A stretch of DNA of 64,000 bases from Turritopsis dohrnii (taxonomy: Eukaryota; Cnidaria; Hydrozoa; Anthoathecata; Oceaniidae): positions 310,001-374,000 of the forward strand of contig BQMF02000416.1 of assembly GCA_027922465.2 (NCBI GenBank), in the 5' to 3' direction. Below are positions 57,870 to 64,000 of the stretch, one piece after another. Numbering within the stretch: the stretch's first letter is position 1; each line of letters opens with the position of its first letter. The notes beneath the pieces were generated by a model. The model had not been told where the DNA came from and did not search any database. It saw nothing but the letters and a program-made list of their open reading frames with translations. The position numbers were made by a program, and so were the translations under genes.

Positions 57870-58850
57870 ATATAGCATGAAATCAGTTTTTTTGTAATGC
57901 ATTGCGCCCCCAATCAAATGTGATGTTTTTGGAGGAACACCAAGAACCATTTTATAATATTGGTATTAATATAATATATAACCAGAGCTGCAAATAATGG
58001 CTGGTCAGCAGTCAAGGACTGGCGATATAAGGCACTTGATCATGTGTTTTTTCTAATGGTTGATCAACTTGACCAGTCAGAATTAATTTTATTGAAACGA
58101 GAGGACCATCAGATTTTGTGAAATACGATAGGATTGCCTGATAGCAAGGGATAGCGCTCGCTATAACGCTCCTAGAGTTAGGCAAGATGCGCTTTTTTAA
58201 TCACACAGGAACATACTTTTCAAAAACATGCTCAACTTATTATATTAGTTTCCGTGCTCAATTGACAACCACGGTGGATAACTTAGGTATATTAAGTGAT
58301 TATTCACCAATTTGTTGTTGCTAGGGAGAACAGCCACCATTGCTAAGGTAATTTTGAAATTTCCTTTGTTATATGAATTCATTTGTTCACCTAACGAAAG
58401 AATATGAAAACATAAGTGGTACCAGCAGGACTTGTTTTCGTGTTATTCAATGAAATTAAAAAGCATCTTAGTTTCCAACTCCCTTTACAATAACAGTGAA
58501 ATGGAATGTTTACATTTTTGAAGTTTAACTTGACCAGCAATACAGCCGGCAGGATGTGACCGGCAGATTTTGAGTTTTAATGATCACGATGACCCGCTGG
58601 TGTAAAAAAATTATTTGCAGCGCTGTATATATAGCTGACATTTTTATGGGGTGTGATAATGGCAATGGAGTGACAATAAAAACTGTGTCACAAATTTGGG
58701 TGGCACTGATACTATTCAAATCTTCGATCAATTGATTATAATAGCAAAATAATCCCTTATAATTTTGATCTGATTTGTGTTATCTATAACATGGGTTTAC
58801 CATTGAAGATTCAATATTTCATTTTTGCCACATGTTGACACTAGGGTTTG
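57870..58850 (+). mobile_element. Decayed relative of the second Helitron interior type
   Basis: 57890-57960 resembles the GCAACCCCAATCGAACGTGA block of the array units, and 58625-58840 resembles the interior of units 9 and 10 (GTGTGATAATGGCAATGGAG, AATTTGGGT, CTATAACATGG). The two parts are separated by a hAT-like MITE. Ends are not preserved. Confidence 0.55.
57983..58625. mobile_element. hAT-like MITE nested in the decayed Helitron
   Basis: Ends CAGAGCTGCAAATAAT and ATTATTTGCAGCGCTG are inverted repeats. Flanks TATATAAC and TATATATA are a near match for an 8-bp duplication. The interior has inverted copies of GGCTGGTCAGCA/TGACCAGC motifs. Confidence 0.75.
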
Positions 58851-58950
58851 GGCAAAAAATCAAAATCAAATTAAATAAAAAGAATCTGCATTATTCCAAA
58901 TGGCATTAGCTTCCTCGAAGGCAGTTTAGAATTAAGAACATTGATAGCAC

Positions 58951-59207
58951 CAGGGCGTTAGCTAGAAATTCTCAATTGAGGCCGTTAGACTATAACTACA
59001 ATGAACATTTTTATAACGAAGCGGAAACACATGTTAGTGATGAGTTTAAGCCGATGTTTCAAAACAGAATCAAATCATTTATTTTAACAGCAAGCTTACT
59101 TACTAACTTTTCATAAATTTATTGTTGGACTCAATTGGGAAACTTTAGTTTTTTGGATTGGGAAAGAGCCGTCTAATGGCGCCTGTAGGACCCTAGCTAA
59201 CACCCTG
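58951..59207. mobile_element. hAT-like MITE, copy 2, 5-bp duplication AGCAC
   Basis: Near-identical to 28639-28897, with the same CAGGGCGTTAGCTAG end and AGCAC on both sides (58946-58950, 59208-59212). Confidence 0.92.
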
Positions 59208-59212
59208 AGCAC

Positions 59213-59999
59213 ATTCTTCCTTTTCCCAACAAGTCAGTTTGTTCTGTATTGGGGATGTTTTGCATCATGTTTCAAAAGAATTGTGTTTTCTCAATTATTG
59301 TGAAAATGTTTTTAGATCCTTGGTACATAACCTGGACTAAAGTTCGATAGAGAATCAGAATGCAATGTTTATTTCACCTAAACGGTAAAGTATAATATAT
59401 ACACTGTTACACCTTCTTTTAGAGTTTATACCTTCATCAACATTTTGTTTCTTGATATGACTACCAATGGTCTCCTGGAAGAAAAGATCCTCTCAATCCG
59501 GGGTTGATTATGAAAATAAATATGAAGAAATTTATTTGTCCCTAGAGACGTGATGTCTATGAGTTTGATCATTCTGCTGTGTTTGAAAGTGAACAAGTTT
59601 ATGATATGCCAAGGTTGTCTTCCTATTAAAAATAGATTTTTAAAAGGAAATTAAGCCTTTGTCAAAATGTTTATTAGCTGCAGAAACATCTCATTTATAT
59701 TTTTTGACCATTAAAAATTGTCTAAATGATAATTTTTACCTAATATTTAACAATGAACGCCATTGCTGCTTACAAAAAGAGCTCATACAAGAGATCATAG
59801 AAGTTTTTGTCGTCACAGTGTGATTGTTTTTTTAGTAGGGATTGCGTAAACAGGACTTTGTTTTTGTTAATGAAAGTCCTTCGGGTTCTTTGTGATATCA
59901 AATATTGTTTAGCTTCAGTTTGAGTTTCATTTTTTCTTGAATTGTTGCAGCAAAACTTATTTTACATTTTAATAATGTGTATTGAGGTACAAGGAGGAG
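59213..59999. other. Non-coding AT-rich stretch
   Basis: I see no gene here; the right part may be the 3' UTR of the minus-strand non-LTR element that follows. Confidence 0.4.
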
Positions 60000-60822
60000 A
60001 GGTGACGATGAACATTACATTTAAAGTGTTGAAGATTATAATGAGAAGGAAAAACAGGCTAGGTTAAAGGATTCCAGAGATTGGAGGAGCGAGGAATGAA
60101 ACTTTGTTGGTAAAAATTTTTGATGATTTTGGGATGCTGGCAGTATGGTCATGGCAATTAGATATGAATATCTTGTGTTCCGTTTGAAAGTTTTTAATGC
60201 AGGGATGAGAGAAGAGAACTCAGTTGAACATTTTCCGTAAAAGTATTATATATAAAAGAGGCAAAGAGACGCCACAGATCTGCGATGGGAGAATGTGTCA
60301 AGTTTACTTGCAAGTTCATCACCAATAGCATTACAAATTCTTTTCTGGATACGATCTAAAAGATTTAGAAAATCAGAGGGTGCACCACCCCAGATATGGC
60401 AACAATACTCAGTACAAGGTCAAATAGTAGATAAAGAATGATAAAGAGGTAAAGAATGGAATCAGGGCTGAGGTATGTTCTTGCACGAAGAAGGGAGCCC
60501 ACCTTCATTAAGGCTGACTTAGTGATTGCCTCAATGTAGGAGCGTCAGGAGAAGTCCTGTGAAAAAGTGATGTTGAGGAGACGAAAGGAGATGTTCAACT
60601 GGGTGCCATTCATGGAAACTGACGGTAAAAGGGATCTTTAGTATGATTTACAGATAGAAGTTTGGTTTTTGTGGAATTGAACGTGACCAGCCATTTCTCT
60701 CCCCACTCAACTATAGATTGCAGATCAAACTCAATTTCGCCAGCCATTTCTACCTGGCTGAACAAATCCGATTTTGGAATACATGAATAGATGGTTGAAT
60801 CATCAGCATAGATGGCAAGCTT

Positions 60823-61980
60823 CAACCCTTTTAATTAGGATTTTTTTCTGACGGCAAAATTTTGCGGCCGTGATATGATGATTTTGTTAGACACGTCGGC
60901 AAATATATTTTTCATGTTGGCAAAATTGTTTTTATTAAATATGCCTTTCCACTCATTTTCCTATACGTATCTAAAAGTTAGAGCAATCGGCGCACTCCCG
61001 CTCGCTTTTTGATAATCCTTGTGACTTTTTATCGAAAATCATGATGGATATCATAGACTAGTTTAAACAAAAAATTTCTTTGTGTAAGTAAGTTTCTTAA
61101 TCAGAAATAGGTTTTTGCAAATGTCAAAGAAACATTTGAATAAAAGAATACTAGCAACTAAAATAACTGTATCGTTTAAATGTACATAAAAGAAGTTTTA
61201 AAACGTGTCATGAAGTTTTTTTTGTCTGTTTTCCCTAATTTCTTAGGGGCTGATTACATGATCCCAGTTAGCCGAGGTCTTGGCTTCCTGGTCAAATCTT
61301 CATAAATTTCCCATCGTGAATACATGATAAAATTTTCATCCTGCCTATCCGAGATCTCGGCTATCAAGAGCCGGGATCTCGGTTAGGCAGGATGAAATTT
61401 TCCCATGTAATCGTTTCGTCCCGGTCAACCAGAACAAGTTTAGGGTTTGAGCATGCGTAGTTTGTCAAAAATTCAAAACACAAAGGGTTAGTTTTGTCCC
61501 GTCGCGCCTAAATGGGATGAAAATTTTGCATGTAACACCGAGTTGAAATTCACCTCGGCAAGGCGGGATGAAATTTCATCCTGGCTAAGCGGGATCATGT
61601 AATCAGCCCCTTATTCATGATCGGAATCTGTCTCAAACAACGAAAGGCACGCTCAAACTCCGCAAACAAAAAAGCTGAGACCCGGTGGGAATTAAAATTA
61701 TTTCTTTCTATGCTAAAGCAATTTAAATGAATGAAAAATGAACAAACGTGATGAAAGAAAAAAAATGAATACTGAAAGAAAAAAATGAATGAGCGAGTTC
61801 GTAAAAGAAAAGAGAACATGTTTTTTTTCCTATGTTTTATTTTTTTAGCGGGTTGTTTATTCCAAAAATACCAAAATTCTAGGGACGGCATTTTTTTGCC
61901 GACGTGAAATAGGCTTTTCTCAAATTACGACGGCAGTTACGTCGACATTTGCCGCGTGCTGCTGTGAATTAAAAGGGTTG
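60823..61980. mobile_element. hAT-like element, 6-bp duplication AAGCTT, inside the reverse transcriptase
   Basis: Ends CAACCCTTTTAATT and AATTAAAAGGGTTG are perfect inverted repeats flanked by AAGCTT (60817-60822, 61981-61986). Subterminal GACGGC/GCCGAC motifs match the design of 8284-8931. It carries its own nested Harbinger MITE. Confidence 0.85.
61246..61610. mobile_element. PIF/Harbinger MITE nested in the hAT-like element, duplication TTA
   Basis: Ends GGGGCTGATTACATGATCCC and GGGATCATGTAATCAGCCCC are perfect inverted repeats with TTA on both sides. The interior repeats GGATGAAATTT and inverted GAGATCTCGG motifs. Confidence 0.9.
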
Positions 61981-62450
61981 AAGCTTGGAATAATGTCATC
62001 AGACAGATTATTGATGAAAAGAAGAAAAAGGGGTTTGCCCAAGGACAGAAACTTGGGGAACTTCTGCGTTGTTGGAATGATTGAGCGTCTAAAACAACCT
62101 TAATCCTACGATTAGCAAGGAAGGAACAAATGAACTCATAAAGGAGACCCTTAACTCCATTATGCAGCAAGCTTTTTCAAAAGACCAATATGCCAGACTT
62201 TATCAAATGCCTTGGATATATATCACTGTAAGGAGGTCAGCAGTTGAGCGTTGGGAGCGAAAGCCATATTGAGAATCTGCGAAGAGGTTATTAGATTCAA
62301 GTTGATTAACAAGAGCATTATTGATAAAGGCCTCAAAAATTTTACTCATAACTGTTAGGTGACTAGTTGGTCTGTAATTTCGTGGATTAGATCGATCACC
62401 ACAATTGAGGGCCCAAATGTCTAAAAGAAGGTTCCCATTGCTTGAAACGT

Positions 62451-63415
62451 GTTAAAAGCAAACTTTTTGTTGGAAGTTGTTCCCCATAGAGAAAAGACCT
62501 GAAAAAAATAGGGTTACATTTTTGAAACCTCCTAGATCACGTGATATGACGTCATGAAGTGCTTATGGTCAGCAAAAATTTTTTTTTAAAATTTTTGAAA
62601 ATTGATTGCACCAATCGAAAGAGCATGAAAAACTATTACTTTTTGATATAAAGATCACATCATAAAAATGAGTACCTCCGAAGTTATTGCTCTTTAAAGT
62701 TTTTGCCAGACAGGGGGTAAAATCTTTATTAAAAATCGTTATTCTTCAAATGAATTACAAAAAATTAACAAAATTAATATATAATTACATGAATATATAT
62801 TCTCCATATACTAGAAATACATTTTATAAATAACTTTGATATTTAAGGCCTAGTATGAGTCAAAAACGGGGTTAAGTTAATAACTTTTACCCCCTGAAAA
62901 ATATTAAAATGCGTTTTTTCTTATTTTAAGAGCGCAAAAACAGCCTTTTTTTGTAGTGTTTGACATTAATATGGAGAAAAAAGAAAGAAAAATATTATAA
63001 GCTCATAATGCTTCTAGACGGGGGTGAAAACAGCAATTTACCCCCTAAAATCATATTTTTGACTTTCTTTTTATTTTGGTATAGACCTTTTCATAAATTG
63101 CGTCTTTACAAACATCGCTTCAATATCATTACCTGCTCAATCTTAATAATAGAATTTCATGAAAACTTTTTCCCTGATGTTGTTTGTATGATGTGTTGTT
63201 TCTCTTTGTAAAAATAGCACAGAGGTCATTAACATTCCGTTTGAAAACGAGATGTTGCTTGTTGTGACGTAGTTCATGAAAAGGTCTATTGATATTCGAA
63301 AGAAAGAAATTACAGTGCTATTATTTGATTTCGATTCATTTTCGAACGTATTCCTTTCGTATAAGAGTTAACTCAGAAAATTAACTCAGAAAAGTTTTTT
63401 TGGAAAGACCGTAAC
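62451..63415. other. Upstream region of the right-end gene
   Basis: No gene is seen. A CACGTGA box and a palindromic TGACGTCA box lie close together near 62537-62554. GGGGGTAAA and TTTACCCCC motifs recur in both orientations at 62715, 62888, 63020 and 63040, possibly ends of small TIR elements that I could not pair. Confidence 0.4.
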
Positions 63416-64000
63416 ATGGAGTTTCCATCAGATCCTTCGGAGAGAGAAAAGAAAAGAAAGAAAGTTTTGGATTTTAAAAAATGCATTGTCTGTCAAGAAG
63501 ATAATCACAAGAAAAAGGTACCATATTAATATGGAAACTTATTATATTTATATTCAGTTAAATATATCTTTAAGTTCAAATTTAATATATTTCCAGTAAC
63601 CAAGAGGTTATCGGAACATTCTGTGAGTGAAAAGTGAAAACGTCCAAAAACGTTATGAGTTTTGAGTTAACGAGTGATTTCATGAATTATATCAAATGTT
63701 CAGGGGAAATGTATAAAGCTCACATATGAATTCATTTGCCTCTTTTTCCTTCATCCAGATCGTAAGTAACCTGAAAGTTGAAAGTTTAGAGAAACTCCTT
63801 GGTGCCGTATCAGAAAGGGCTAGCTTACAGGACAGATCAGTGTTCGTTAGCCATTCGATAGGATTGGATATAAACACGTTAAAAGAAAGATCAGCCATTT
63901 ACCATGGCGAGTGTTACAAATATTTTACAAATAAAGTTTTCATCGAACGTTTAAGAATGCGTGCAGAACAGGCAATCGGTGGAACGCTTTGTGATAATAC
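63416..64000 (+). CDS. Unknown gene, first two exons (runs off the window)
   Basis: Exon 1 (63416-63517, 34 codons) starts MEFPSDPSEREKKRKK and has a CIVC pair, then donor GTACCA. Exon 2 begins at 63759 after TTCATCCAG, in phase 0, and stays open to the end of the window: SLEKLLGAVSERASLQD, SAIYHGECYKYFTN. The C-x2-C in exon 1 and the H-x3-C in exon 2 may together bind zinc. Proteins with this KC-x2-CQ ... YH-x2-CY layout look familiar from cnidarian genomes, but I cannot name a function. Confidence 0.65.

Larger units (their letters stand above)
60000..62450 (-). pseudogene. Non-LTR reverse transcriptase remnant, split by nested DNA elements
   Basis: On the minus strand from about 62450: DYRPTSHLTVMSKIFEAFI, LESNNLF...YGFRS, a degraded middle, and a GPW/ANP version of the QGSxLGP motif to about 61987. 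The element at 60823-61980 is inserted here. The chain resumes at 60825 with LAIYADDSTIYS (catalytic box intact), FNSTKTKLLSVN, then with several stops YCCHIWGGAPSDFLNLLDRI and a C-terminal FIPRSSNLWN block near 60100. CR1/jockey-like; dead because of stops, shifts and the insertion. Confidence 0.8.

Overview
The window is eukaryotic and almost certainly from an early-branching animal; a cnidarian is my best guess, held loosely. Reasons: AT-rich sequence, spliced genes with GT-AG introns, an animal dymeclin gene, chromodomain/C2H2 genes, and a dense load of BEL/Pao, non-LTR, hAT, pogo, PIF/Harbinger, TTAA-flanked and Helitron elements. There are no operons and no CRISPR.

Host genes. (1) Minus strand, 2986-7732: the 3' part of a nuclear-regulator-like gene with half a chromodomain, a SUMO-interaction-like motif, several SUMO-acceptor-like motifs, an RGG stretch, and two alternative last exons that each carry a pair of C2H2 fingers. 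(2) Plus strand, 34500-40113: a complete 17-coding-exon dymeclin gene of about 640 residues, whose exon phases I followed from start to stop. (3) Minus strand, 51749-53269: an intronless, secreted, cysteine-rich protein of unknown function. (4) Minus strand, 41343-41618: a small filamin-type-repeat reading frame. (5) Plus strand, 63416 to the window end: the first two exons of an unknown gene.

Mobile DNA, left to right: a broken BEL/Pao element with a 48-bp in-frame repeat (110-1590); TIR elements at 1914-2606, 8284-8931, 9482-9868, 10772-12486, 15565-16485 and 17016-17699; non-LTR and hAT remains at 18560-21245; a second non-LTR/hAT block (22947-27242) that holds a 2A-like peptide and an 18S rRNA fragment inside its reverse transcriptase; a pogo relic (32065-33027); a tRNA-derived SINE and a hAT-like element inside a dymeclin intron; an 8.0-kb head-to-tail array of ten Helitron units (42871-50873); a palindromic AT-rich element with a 9-bp satellite (55459-56844), Harbinger MITEs, a decayed Helitron relative, and a triple nest in a third non-LTR reverse transcriptase (60000-62450).

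The most unusual items are the tandem Helitron array (CTAG ends joined directly to TC starts, with one A/T target pair flanking the whole array), the phase-matched alternative zinc-finger last exons, and the 18S rRNA fragment within the retrotransposon reverse transcriptase. All calls are from reading the sequence by eye; no similarity search was run.
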